NCBI GenBank assembly: GCA_017881765.1
Contig: JADGQN010000286.1
Span: 1 to 6,261 of the forward strand
Direction: 5' to 3'
Source: Syntrophobacterales bacterium
GTDB lineage: Bacteria; Desulfobacterota; Syntrophorhabdia; Syntrophorhabdales; WCHB1-27
Length of the DNA stretch: 6,261 nucleotides
In this document: positions 1 to 5,989 of the stretch, piece after piece
Position numbering within the stretch: position 1 is the stretch's first letter
Layout of the letters: every line of letters begins with the position of its first letter
The notes under the pieces: generated by a model
The model's database searches: none
What the model was told of the DNA's origin: nothing
Seen by the model: the letters and a program-made list of their open reading frames with translations, nothing else
Made by a program: the position numbers and the translations under genes

Positions 1-13
1 GCCTAACAATTAA

Positions 14-124
14 TATACGGAGCCCGCATTTTCTAACATCTTACTCTCCACCAAGAAGAATGGCAACGACAAAGTGTTCTACAAAATGGACAATGTTGCT
101 TGCCCCGGCTTGGCAATTGGTCGA
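14..124 (+). pseudogene. Possible remnant of a DUF169-family protein
   Basis: A plus-strand frame of about 36 codons lies between a TAA at 11-13 and a TAA at 122-124. Its second half contains KNGNDKVFYKMDNVACPG followed by LAIG. From memory, DUF169 proteins carry a block of the form 'ArkGe.fy...n.sCpGg..aLG', so the spacing of the Lys/Gly, the Phe-Tyr, the Cys-Pro-Gly and the final Gly is similar. There is no in-frame ATG near the upstream end, and nothing after the second stop continues the family. If real, it is a short decayed piece of a metal- or cysteine-dependent protein of unknown function. It could equally be chance similarity in noncoding DNA. Confidence 0.2.
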
Positions 125-137
125 TAATATCAGGCAA

Positions 138-164
138 AAGCCAGGTTGGTTTTTCCTGGGGCTT
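138..164 (-). terminator. Weak candidate terminator hairpin downstream of the liv operon
   Basis: CCAGG (141-145) and CCTGG (155-159) pair around a 9-nt loop. AAG (138-140) and CTT (162-164) extend the stem across a 2-nt bulge. Read on the minus strand, the stem runs into CTTTTGCC, a short U-run. It lies about 315 nt beyond the livF stop. The stem is short and imperfect and the U-tract is poor, so this is only the best candidate in the stretch. No convincing intrinsic terminator was found immediately after livF. Confidence 0.15.
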
Positions 165-214
165 CATTAGCATCGGCAACGGCACAGCAAAGAAGGGGCC
201 GCCCCCTGACAAGA

Positions 215-455
215 GAGGCAGATATTGCCGTTAGCATTGTCTATGGCCATCCCATCTGACGAATGCCATTCGTAACGGTGAATAATTTTGGGGCAAAGAC
301 AATTCACCCTTACAGGAAGAAGGTCATATCGCCAATAAAGGCGATTACGTTCTGCGCTTGATGTTGAGGAGCTGATCCTGAAAGAATCATACATTCGTTC
401 AACCGATTCAAGTCCGTGGTGACTAAATGAGCTGGTACCTTAAGCGAATACGCCC
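215..455 (-). pseudogene. Decayed fragment of an indolepyruvate ferredoxin oxidoreductase alpha-like TPP domain
   Basis: Conserved blocks of the thiamine-pyrophosphate domain of IorA-type enzymes can be read in order on the minus strand, in two frames and with stops between them. At 450 down to 412 is YSLKVPAHLVTTD, which matches the family's 'CYTLG..PP...TAD' region with the same Tyr-to-Asp spacing. At 351-316 is NVIAFIGDMTFF, matching the cofactor motif 'viGDSTFFHsG'. At 280-266, one frame over, is HRYEW. DN follows at 241-236. Back in the first frame, TAISA at 231-217 sits where intact enzymes have TAMTG. Stops follow GDMTFF immediately, and a frameshift falls at about 235-230. A further weak block, DANEAPGK (174-152), may extend the remnant. 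Intact proteins are roughly 600 residues and this domain is in the C-terminal half, so the N-terminal half is absent and livF abuts the fragment. The consensus comes from memory and the edges are approximate. Confidence 0.5.
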
Positions 456-479
456 GCAATCAGATTCTACTGCACCGTT

Positions 480-1184
480 TCACAGCCCCAAGTAGGCTTC
501 CTTTACGGCCGGGTCTCGGAGAAGATCGGCCCCGGATCCCTCCAGCACAATGCGGCCATTTTCCATGGCATACGCTCGATCTGCGATCTTTAATGCCTGT
601 AAGACATCCTGCGAGACCAGGAGGATAGTCATGCCCTTGAGGTGCAAATGCTGAAGGACCGTGTAGATCTCGGAAGCGGCCTTTGGAGAAAGACCGAGAG
701 AAGGCTCGTCCAGCATGAGGAGCTTCGGGTGCGCCATCAGCGCCCTTGCGATCGCGAGCATCTGCTGCTCTCCCCCGCTCAGGGTGCCGGCCATCTGTTT
801 GCTGCGCTGCTTGAGCACTGGAAAGAGCTGATAGACGTGTTGAATCGTGTCGTGTGCCTTCTCGTGGGGTCCGGGCAGATAAGCTCCCATCTCCAGATTC
901 TCGAAGACCGTCATTTGGGGGAAGAGCCTTCTGCCCTCGGGAACCTGAACAATACCCCTCTGGCATATCCGGTCTGTCGGTTCCTGCTCGATCGGTTCCC
1001 CTTGCCAGAGTATCCTCCCGTCTCTTGGCCGGGTCAGTCCGGATATCGTTTTGAGCAACGTCGTCTTCCCTGCGCCGTTTGAACCGATGACAGCAAGGAT
1101 CTCCCGATCGTGCACATGGACGGAGACGTCAATCAACGCCTGGACCTCGTCGTAGAAAACGTTAAGCGCTTCCGTTTTCAGCAT
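480..1184 (-). CDS. livF: HAAT-family ABC transporter ATP-binding protein LivF
   Basis: One of the two cytoplasmic ATPases that power the LivHM permease; 234 residues, the usual LivF length. Walker A is GSNGAGKTT (34-42), the Q-loop Gln is Q80 inside the LivF hallmark VPEGRRLFP (81-89), the signature is LSGGEQQ (135-141), and Walker B LLMLDEP (155-161) has catalytic Glu160. The switch-histidine position is Gln192, in VSQD. LivF proteins normally have VEQN there, so Gln is usual but Ser for Glu is less so. I chose the ATG at 1184 because MLKTEALNVFYDEVQAL matches the typical N-terminus. A TTG at 1196 would add four residues. Only a weak GGGA lies upstream, and the start is 23 nt inside livG, so translational coupling is likely. 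It is the last intact gene of the operon, and a pseudogene-like remnant follows its TGA. Confidence 0.96.
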   Translation of the reverse strand: MLKTEALNVFYDEVQALIDVSVHVHDREILAVIGSNGAGKTTLLKTISGLTRPRDGRILWQGEPIEQEPTDRICQRGIVQVPEGRRLFPQMTVFENLEMGAYLPGPHEKAHDTIQHVYQLFPVLKQRSKQMAGTLSGGEQQMLAIARALMAHPKLLMLDEPSLGLSPKAASEIYTVLQHLHLKGMTILLVSQDVLQALKIADRAYAMENGRIVLEGSGADLLRDPAVKEAYLGL

Positions 1185-1911
1185 AGTCTTTCCCAAGATA
1201 GGCCTCGATCACTTTCGGATTATTCGCCACCTCCGCAGGCTTACCCTCAGCGACCTTAACGCCGAAATGGATGGCGATGATCCGGTCGCATGCCTTCATG
1301 ATGGCCTTCATAACGTGCTCGATCATGAAAATCGTTATCCCCATATCCTGACGGATCCGGAAGATCAGCTGGATGGCCTCGTCGATCTCTTTTTGGTTCA
1401 GTCCGGCAAAAACCTCGTCGAGTAGGAGGAGGCGCGGCCGGATACTGAGGGCTCTGGTAACCTCGAGGCGCTTGCGGTCCGCAAGCTTCAGGAGTCCGGC
1501 ATGGACGTCTCGTTTCGCGTCGAGACCGGTGAAGCGCAAGAGCTCGCGTGCCTTATCCCTCGCCTCTTGGAGATTGGTGAGTCTCTCACCATAGAGAACG
1601 CCTGTAGCAACGTTATCGAGGACCGAGAGCTCCTTCAGAGGCCTGACGAGCTGGAATGTGCGCGCGATACCGAGCCGAGCGATCTGATAGGGGCTCAAAT
1701 TCGTGAGCTCTTTATCCTTCTCTTTGTCCCGAAAGCGTATGCTTCCCTCTTCCGGCCGGTGGAATCCGGAGATGCAGTTGAAGAGGGTTGTTTTACCGGA
1801 ACCGTTGGGGCCGATCATCCCTACGATAGTCCCCTCGTCAACGTCGAAGTCAATCCGGGAGAGGGCAGTCAGCCCTCCGAAGCGCTTTGTGATCGTTCGC
1901 CCCTTGAGCAT
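1162..1911 (-). CDS. livG: HAAT-family ABC transporter ATP-binding protein LivG
   Basis: The second ATPase of the importer, predicted to pair with LivF on the inner face of the membrane; 249 residues, normal for LivG. Walker A is GPNGSGKTT (34-42), the Q-loop is RTFQL with Gln87, Walker B is RLLLLDEV (160-167) with catalytic Glu166, and the switch histidine is His199 in MIEHV. The ABC signature is not LSGGQ or the LSYGQ common in LivG. The segment reads LKLADRKRLEV (141-151). I recall a subset of LivG proteins with similar 'LxLAxRKRLE' plus DEV, so this is probably a lineage trait and not damage. The start is the ATG at 1911, two nt after the livM stop. GGAGG at 1927-1923 lies inside livM, 11 nt upstream. 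Longer in-frame starts would overlap livM heavily and do not resemble LivG. Confidence 0.96.
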   Translation of the reverse strand: MLKGRTITKRFGGLTALSRIDFDVDEGTIVGMIGPNGSGKTTLFNCISGFHRPEEGSIRFRDKEKDKELTNLSPYQIARLGIARTFQLVRPLKELSVLDNVATGVLYGERLTNLQEARDKARELLRFTGLDAKRDVHAGLLKLADRKRLEVTRALSIRPRLLLLDEVFAGLNQKEIDEAIQLIFRIRQDMGITIFMIEHVMKAIMKACDRIIAIHFGVKVAEGKPAEVANNPKVIEAYLGKDYAENGSA

Positions 1912-1913
1912 AC

Positions 1914-2837
1914 CTACGCGCGCCTCCGCCGGCTGAAGAAGGCAACCATGCCGTCCGGCATGAAGATGATGACTCCCATGAACATCGCTCCGTAAATAAC
2001 CCGGGCAATCTCCGGTCTGACGAAGAGTGAGAGGAGCTCGTTGACCACGGTGAGCAGGGCCGCCCCGAGCAGAGGCCCTGCCCACGATTTCCCTCCGCCG
2101 AAGACCGCCATGAGCACAATGAGGATGGAAATGTTGATATCAAAGACGATATCCGGATGGATGTATGAGATGTAGTAGGCGTAGATCCCGCCGGCAACGC
2201 CGGGGAAAAAGGCGCTCATGATGAAGGCTTTAATCTTGACGGCTGCGGTGTTTATCGTGAGTGTCTGAGCCACTTCTTCGTCCTCCCGGATCGAGGCCAG
2301 GCCCATCCCGAATTTCGAATGCTGAACCCGCCGGACATAAAGCAGCGTGACCGCGACCAGTCCTAGGAATATCTCATAGAAGATCGAGCGGGAGGACTGG
2401 ATATCCATCTGGACGAGTTTCAGGTGAATGCCTTCGGATCCTCCTAGAAACGCCCAGTTCTTGACGATGAGGTCGACCACGAATGCGAAGCAGAGTGTGA
2501 TGACCGCGAAGTAGGGACCCTTAAGCCTCAAACAAGGATAGCCGATGATCAGCGCGACAAGCGCAGCAACGCCGCCCGCGGGCAAGGCGCCGATGAAAGG
2601 GGAAAGGGAAAAATGCTGAAACAGCACGGAGGACGTATAAGCGCCGATGCCGAAGAAAGCCACGTGACCAAAACTGAGGTACCCTGCAAAGCCGCCGATG
2701 AGGGTCCAACTCTCAGCGAGAATGATGAAGAGAAACATCTTAAATAAGAATGAGAGAAAATAGGCCGGCGGCCGGATCAGTGGAAATATCGCCAGGAGCG
2801 CAAGACCTATAAGAAAGAAGCTCGATTTTTTTCCCAT
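1914..2837 (-). CDS. livM: HAAT-family ABC transporter permease LivM
   Basis: An integral inner-membrane permease that forms the translocation channel with LivH; 307 residues, within the family range. Long hydrophobic segments run through most of the protein. The hallmark GYLSFGHVAFFGIGAYTSS lies in the N-terminal third. The cytoplasmic loop that contacts the ATPases is recognisable in the second half as GMGLASIREDEEVAQTL, followed by a transmembrane stretch with GVAGGIYAYY. The C-terminus ends in a basic RRRR cluster, as expected for the cytoplasmic side. The ATG is three nt after the livH TAG, with only a weak AAGAG upstream, so coupling to livH translation is likely. No internal stops or frameshifts were seen. 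Confidence 0.96.
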   Translation of the reverse strand: MGKKSSFFLIGLALLAIFPLIRPPAYFLSFLFKMFLFIILAESWTLIGGFAGYLSFGHVAFFGIGAYTSSVLFQHFSLSPFIGALPAGGVAALVALIIGYPCLRLKGPYFAVITLCFAFVVDLIVKNWAFLGGSEGIHLKLVQMDIQSSRSIFYEIFLGLVAVTLLYVRRVQHSKFGMGLASIREDEEVAQTLTINTAAVKIKAFIMSAFFPGVAGGIYAYYISYIHPDIVFDINISILIVLMAVFGGGKSWAGPLLGAALLTVVNELLSLFVRPEIARVIYGAMFMGVIIFMPDGMVAFFSRRRRA

Positions 2838-2840
2838 CGT

Positions 2841-3713
2841 CTAACTCTTGAAGAGCCCTTCCGGCTTTATGAGAAGGATCACGATTAGCAGACCGAAGAG
2901 GAGGACATTGATCCATTGCTGGGGAAAAAAGGCGCCGCTTAATCCTGTGATGAGGCCGATGATGAGTCCTGCGAGCGCCGATCCAATGATGCTTCCAACA
3001 CCCCCCACAATGACCACAAGGAAAAGGTAGATAAGCCAGAGATTGTGAGCCGGGGGATTGAAGGAGTACATGTAAGCCATGGCGACGCCTCCTGCGCCGG
3101 CAGATGCGAGTGCCAGCCCAAACGCGATCATCGAGACCCTCGTCAATTTGATGCCCTGAAGGGCGGCTCCTTCCGGATCTTGCCACGTGGCCCGCACGGC
3201 CTTTCCCGTGCGTGTCTTGTGCAGGAAGAGATAGATTGCGGCAATCCCCAGAATCGACACGCAAAAGGCTAGCAGGCTGGAAACCCTGATGATGATCTCT
3301 CCGATGAAGATCGCCTTGCTCGAGTATGACGTGGTGATCAGCCGCTCGTCCGAGGTCCAGGCGACGAGCATCAAGTTCTCAAGAATGATAGCCAGTCCAA
3401 AGGTAAGGATCATCGAGGCAACGACGATATCCTTCGAGCGGGTAATGGGCTGGATGAGAAAACGATGGATCAAGAGGCCGGCGAAGAAGAGCACGGGAAG
3501 GCTCACGATGAGCGAAAGGATCGGATCGACGCCGTAGAGCACGAGTCCCCAATAGGCGATGTAGGCGGCAAGGATGCCGAACGCTGCATGGGCGATGTTG
3601 ATCACCTTCATGACCCCCCAGGTGAGGCTGAACCCAACCCCGAAGAGGGCGAAGATGCCGCCCATGAGAAGGCCGCTCACTATCGACTGGATAACGACCG
3701 CGGTGTTGAACAT
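2841..3713 (-). CDS. livH: HAAT-family ABC transporter permease LivH
   Basis: The partner inner-membrane permease; 290 residues, typical for LivH. The N-terminal region GGIFALFGVGFSLTWGVMKVI followed by INIAHAAFG is the usual LivH opening, corresponding to 'iyaLialGltliyGv...iNfAHG'. The coupling loop toward the ATPases is visible as RATWQDPEGAALQGI, just before a Gly/Ala-rich membrane segment. GGVGSIIGSALAGLIIG lies near the end, and the protein closes with KPEGLF, again typical. About eight membrane segments are apparent. The ATG at 3713 gives the right N-terminus, but the 13 nt before it (TTGCTTAGCTCCT as transcribed) contain no Shine-Dalgarno sequence. A perfect hairpin sits directly upstream, so initiation may be unusual. 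Confidence 0.96.
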   Translation of the reverse strand: MFNTAVVIQSIVSGLLMGGIFALFGVGFSLTWGVMKVINIAHAAFGILAAYIAYWGLVLYGVDPILSLIVSLPVLFFAGLLIHRFLIQPITRSKDIVVASMILTFGLAIILENLMLVAWTSDERLITTSYSSKAIFIGEIIIRVSSLLAFCVSILGIAAIYLFLHKTRTGKAVRATWQDPEGAALQGIKLTRVSMIAFGLALASAGAGGVAMAYMYSFNPPAHNLWLIYLFLVVIVGGVGSIIGSALAGLIIGLITGLSGAFFPQQWINVLLFGLLIVILLIKPEGLFKS

Positions 3714-3726
3714 AGGAGCTAAGCAA

Positions 3727-3760
3727 CAAGGAAGGAAAGGGCAAGACCTTTCCTTCCTTG
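3727..3760 (-). promoter_or_regulatory. Perfect 14-bp stem-loop between the binding-protein gene and livH
   Basis: CAAGGAAGGAAAGG (3727-3740) and its exact reverse complement (3747-3760) flank a 6-nt loop, in a 78-nt intergenic gap. As transcribed, the first arm is purine-rich and holds Shine-Dalgarno-like AAGGA/GGAAAGG, while the second arm is pyrimidine-rich and ends 13 nt before the livH ATG. No U-run follows, so it is not a standard intrinsic terminator. In many importer operons a hairpin after the binding-protein gene protects that mRNA and lowers permease expression. That role is inferred here. Sequestration of a ribosome-binding region is an alternative. Confidence 0.7.
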
Positions 3761-3791
3761 TGCATCAGTGTCCCGCATCAAGCCGGGCCTT

Positions 3792-4994
3792 TCATTTCCA
3801 TGGGGGTTTCGGATAGACGGCGGCGTGCGTGCGCATCTCCGGAGGCCAGATCAGCTCCACGTTTCCGTCGATCACCTGGGTCAGATAGGCAAAGGGTTTC
3901 GGCAGCCCCTTAGAATCGAATTTAAAATTCCCGGCGATGGTTTTCACTTCATGCGATCTCAGCCAGTCCCTGATCTTTGTCTGGTCAAGGGTCTTGGCGC
4001 CTTCCACGCCTTGCTGAAGGGTCTGCATCCAAGCGTAGCCGAATCCAAAATAAAGTGGAGGCTCATCCTCTTTGTATTTATCTTTCGCTGCTTTGATGAC
4101 CTTGTCATTGCCGGGATACTTCAGCTTGTAGTGCCAGCTGGTGCCCGAAAAGACATAGTCGCCGTCTTTGCCCAATTCCTTCGTCCACTCGGGGATGACG
4201 CTGCCTATTCCCTGAGCGATGGCCTTAGGAGAGTAGTCGAGAGCCTTACAGGCACGGATCGTCATAACACCGTCAGGAAACATGCCACTGGCAAAGAGAA
4301 GGTCTGCCTTCATCTGTTTGGCCTTCATGATCATCGTGTCCGCCGTGGTAAGAGGAAGGTTGTACTTTTCGTCGATGACGATTTCCATACCTGTTTCCTT
4401 GCATCCCTTATAGATACTGTCCATGAACGAGACGCCGATAGGATTGTTCATCGTGAAGATCGCCACTCGCTTCGGGCGTTGGTCAGCCGGTACGGTCTTC
4501 ATCCATTCAAAAAAGCCGACGAACCACCACTCCCCCATCAAGGGCGGGCCGCCAAACGAATACGTGTAGCCCTGGGAAAAGGAGACCATATGGCCGCCCA
4601 TCGAGACATAGACCATTTTATACTTCTCGACGACGGGCATAACCGCTGTGCACGCCGTTCCGGGATAGCCGCCCAGGAGAAGATCAGCCTTATCCACCGT
4701 GATGACCTTCTCGATGAGGGAGACCGCTTCTTTCGCATCGCTCTTATCATCATAGATAATAAGTTTCACGGGCCTGCCGAGAAGGCCGCCCTTGCCGTTG
4801 ATCTCTTCCGCCCAGAGCTGATAACCCCGCTCGACCCATTTACCGGTTGCCGAGTAGGTTCCGGTCAAAGGCAGAGAACCGCCGATGACAATGGGCTTTT
4901 GTGCGCCATGCACCGGGCTTTGCTGCCCGGCATAGAGAGAGAGAAAAAAACAGGTGAAAAGCACAAGCACGCCAATGAACAACTTTTTCTTCAT
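3792..4994 (-). CDS. HAAT-family ABC transporter periplasmic substrate-binding protein
   Basis: A periplasmic type I binding protein (Leu/Ile/Val-binding, Peripla_BP_6 type) that delivers solute to LivHM; 400 residues including the signal peptide. The start MKKK followed by a hydrophobic core to about residue 22 is a Sec signal. Cleavage is likely after V-H-G30, or alternatively after Ala22. No lipobox is evident: Cys15 sits mid-core. Family landmarks are IVIGGSLPLTGTYSATG (35-51), ERGYQLWAEEING (55-67) followed by GGLLGRPVKL, YDDKSDA (81-87), and GGYPGTACTAVMPV before the first hinge. The C-terminal part has IRDWLRSHEVKTIAGNFKF, usual for the family. I chose the ATG at 4994 because an ideal AGGAGG lies 8 nt upstream and a signal peptide follows. 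Longer frames would run back into the cyclase gene. It is livJ/livK-like, but the ligand cannot be inferred, so no symbol is given. Confidence 0.95.
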   Translation of the reverse strand: MKKKLFIGVLVLFTCFFLSLYAGQQSPVHGAQKPIVIGGSLPLTGTYSATGKWVERGYQLWAEEINGKGGLLGRPVKLIIYDDKSDAKEAVSLIEKVITVDKADLLLGGYPGTACTAVMPVVEKYKMVYVSMGGHMVSFSQGYTYSFGGPPLMGEWWFVGFFEWMKTVPADQRPKRVAIFTMNNPIGVSFMDSIYKGCKETGMEIVIDEKYNLPLTTADTMIMKAKQMKADLLFASGMFPDGVMTIRACKALDYSPKAIAQGIGSVIPEWTKELGKDGDYVFSGTSWHYKLKYPGNDKVIKAAKDKYKEDEPPLYFGFGYAWMQTLQQGVEGAKTLDQTKIRDWLRSHEVKTIAGNFKFDSKGLPKPFAYLTQVIDGNVELIWPPEMRTHAAVYPKPPWK

Positions 4995-5002
4995 CCTTAG
5001 TC

Positions 5003-5008
5003 CCTCCT
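5003..5008 (-). promoter_or_regulatory. Ribosome binding site of the substrate-binding protein gene
   Basis: As transcribed, AGGAGG lies 8 nt before the ATG at 4994. It is the strongest Shine-Dalgarno sequence in the operon, consistent with binding protein being needed in excess over the permease. It decides the start against longer in-frame alternatives that extend into the preceding gene. Confidence 0.85.
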
Positions 5009-5056
5009 CGTTACGCCCCTGGCCCTTCAACCAGAGAGCTAGATATAAGCCCTCCC

Positions 5057-5824
5057 TCACAGGATGAGGGCGACCGGCCTGACCCAGCCTGCACCCGCAG
5101 CCTTGATCTTGATGGGAAAGCAAACTATTTTGAACCCGTGCGGCGGAAGCTTGTCAAGATTGGTCATCTTCTCCATATGGTAGTATTCCTTCTCGATACC
5201 GGCAAAATGTCCTTCCCAGATCAAAGTAGCGTCTTTGGTCTTCGTATATTCCTGTGCGATGTAAGAGAGCGGCCGGTCCCAACTCCACGCATCCGTACCG
5301 ACGATCTTCACCCCGCGCTCCAGAAGCCATAGGGTAGCTTCCCTGCCCATGCCGCAGCCTCGCATGAGATACTCGGTCCCGCCCCAATAGGGAGCCGCAC
5401 CCGAGCGAACGAGCACGATATCCAAAGGTTTGAGCTTGTAATCAATGTCCCGCAGAGCCTCCCCCACATCCCGAGCCGTCACCCTGTAACCATCCGGTTT
5501 GTCGCTGAAGTTCAAAACGACGCCGTCCGAGAAACACCACTCCAGCGGCGTCTGGTCGATGGTTCGAGCCGGCTCACCGTTGTTCATCGTGGGATGGTAA
5601 TGCCAGGGTGCATCCAAATGGGTTCCGCTGTGCGTGGTGAGCTGGATGTACTCGATCGCCCAGCCAAGCCCTTTTGGCAGATCCGCAGCAGTGGTTCCCG
5701 GGAAGAAACTTTTCATGTGCTCCGCACCTTTTGCGTGATCCCAGTAATCGATCAGGGTCGGCATCGAGGGCGGGTCGCTGTGAGTTTGATCTTCGATGGC
5801 AATTCCCAAGTCAACCATTTTCAC
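5057..5824 (-). CDS. Cyclase-family metal-dependent hydrolase (kynurenine formamidase / isatin hydrolase superfamily)
   Basis: A cytoplasmic hydrolase of the cyclase superfamily (PF04199), 255 residues. The defining motif HxGTHxDxPxH is HSGTHLDAPWH at 65-75, giving metal ligands His65, His69 and Asp71 and the nearby His75. The second half of the site is visible as His206 and Glu218, 12 residues apart as in kynurenine formamidase (KynB). The C-terminus NLDKLPP...FKIVCFPIKI is also typical. KynB enzymes are about 210 residues. The longer chain fits the isatin-hydrolase-like or general cyclase group, which opens cyclic amides or cleaves formamides and similar bonds. No signal peptide is seen. 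I chose the GTG at 5824 because AGGAG lies 8 nt upstream. An ATG at 5830 has only 2 nt spacing, an ATG at 5818 has 14, and a GTG at 5893 adds an unconserved-looking extension. It is the first gene of the operon, 62 nt before the binding-protein gene, suggesting it acts on the imported solute. The exact substrate is unknown. Confidence 0.9.
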   Translation of the reverse strand: MKMVDLGIAIEDQTHSDPPSMPTLIDYWDHAKGAEHMKSFFPGTTAADLPKGLGWAIEYIQLTTHSGTHLDAPWHYHPTMNNGEPARTIDQTPLEWCFSDGVVLNFSDKPDGYRVTARDVGEALRDIDYKLKPLDIVLVRSGAAPYWGGTEYLMRGCGMGREATLWLLERGVKIVGTDAWSWDRPLSYIAQEYTKTKDATLIWEGHFAGIEKEYYHMEKMTNLDKLPPHGFKIVCFPIKIKAAGAGWVRPVALIL

Positions 5825-5832
5825 GGCCATCA

Positions 5833-5837
5833 CTCCT
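5833..5837 (-). promoter_or_regulatory. Ribosome binding site that favours a GTG start for the cyclase gene
   Basis: As transcribed, the sequence reads AGGAG TGATGGCC GTG AAA ATG. Spacing to the GTG at 5824 is 8 nt, which is ideal. The ATG at 5830 is only 2 nt away and the ATG at 5818 is 14 nt away. The GTG is therefore the best-supported start, though all three candidates are in frame. Confidence 0.65.
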
Positions 5838-5962
5838 GTACGTTGGCTGACGATGGTTTCGCGGGCAGTTCGATGGCCAGCAAAGAAAGCCACACTTCAT
5901 GCTGCCAAGAATGCGACTCATCAGGGGAGCCACAAGGCACCGGATGCGTTATACAGTGATTC

Positions 5963-5989
5963 ATTATGAGACAGAACACCGCCCTTCAA
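5963..5989 (-). promoter_or_regulatory. Weak candidate sigma-70 promoter for the cyclase-liv operon
   Basis: On the minus strand, TTGAAG (5989-5984) and CATAAT (5968-5963) are separated by 15 nt, shorter than the ideal 17. A second possible -10, TATAAC, lies just downstream. It would give a leader of roughly 130 nt before the GTG. The boxes are only partial matches and nothing else confirms them. It is listed because some promoter must lie between here and 5838. Confidence 0.2.

Noticed and set aside
195..206. GC-rich hairpin GGGG-CCG-CCCC as a terminator for the minus-strand operon
   Set aside because: A four-pair stem with a 3-nt loop, followed on the minus strand by TTCTTTG and not a clean U-tract.
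259..273. Small perfect hairpin ACGAAT-GCC-ATTCGT and nearby palindrome ATGGCCAT (243-250)
   Set aside because: Only 6 bp with a 3-nt loop and no U-run on either strand. It is too short to call a terminator or operator.
167..394. A 75-codon minus-strand open frame downstream of livF as an independent small gene
   Set aside because: Its HRYEW and DN stretches fit the decayed oxidoreductase fragment, while the other conserved blocks fall in another frame. It is better explained as part of a frameshifted pseudogene than as a real small protein.
3768..5000. A 410-codon plus-strand open frame opposite the substrate-binding-protein gene
   Set aside because: It mirrors a gene with clear family motifs, a signal peptide and a strong ribosome binding site. 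Its own translation is rich in His/Arg/Gly with no recognisable domain, as expected of an antisense shadow.
5051..5067. CCCTC...GAGGG pairing at the cyclase stop codon as a terminator
   Set aside because: Only five base pairs and no U-run. The next gene starts 62 nt later on the same strand, so termination here is unlikely.
5039..5123. Longer substrate-binding-protein form starting within the cyclase gene
   Set aside because: It would bury the Sec signal peptide behind more than 40 hydrophilic residues and ignore the ideal AGGAGG before the ATG at 4994.
5825..5893. Longer cyclase form starting at GTG 5893, adding 23 residues
   Set aside because: The extension has no family similarity that I can see, and the only good Shine-Dalgarno lies inside it, positioned for the GTG at 5824.
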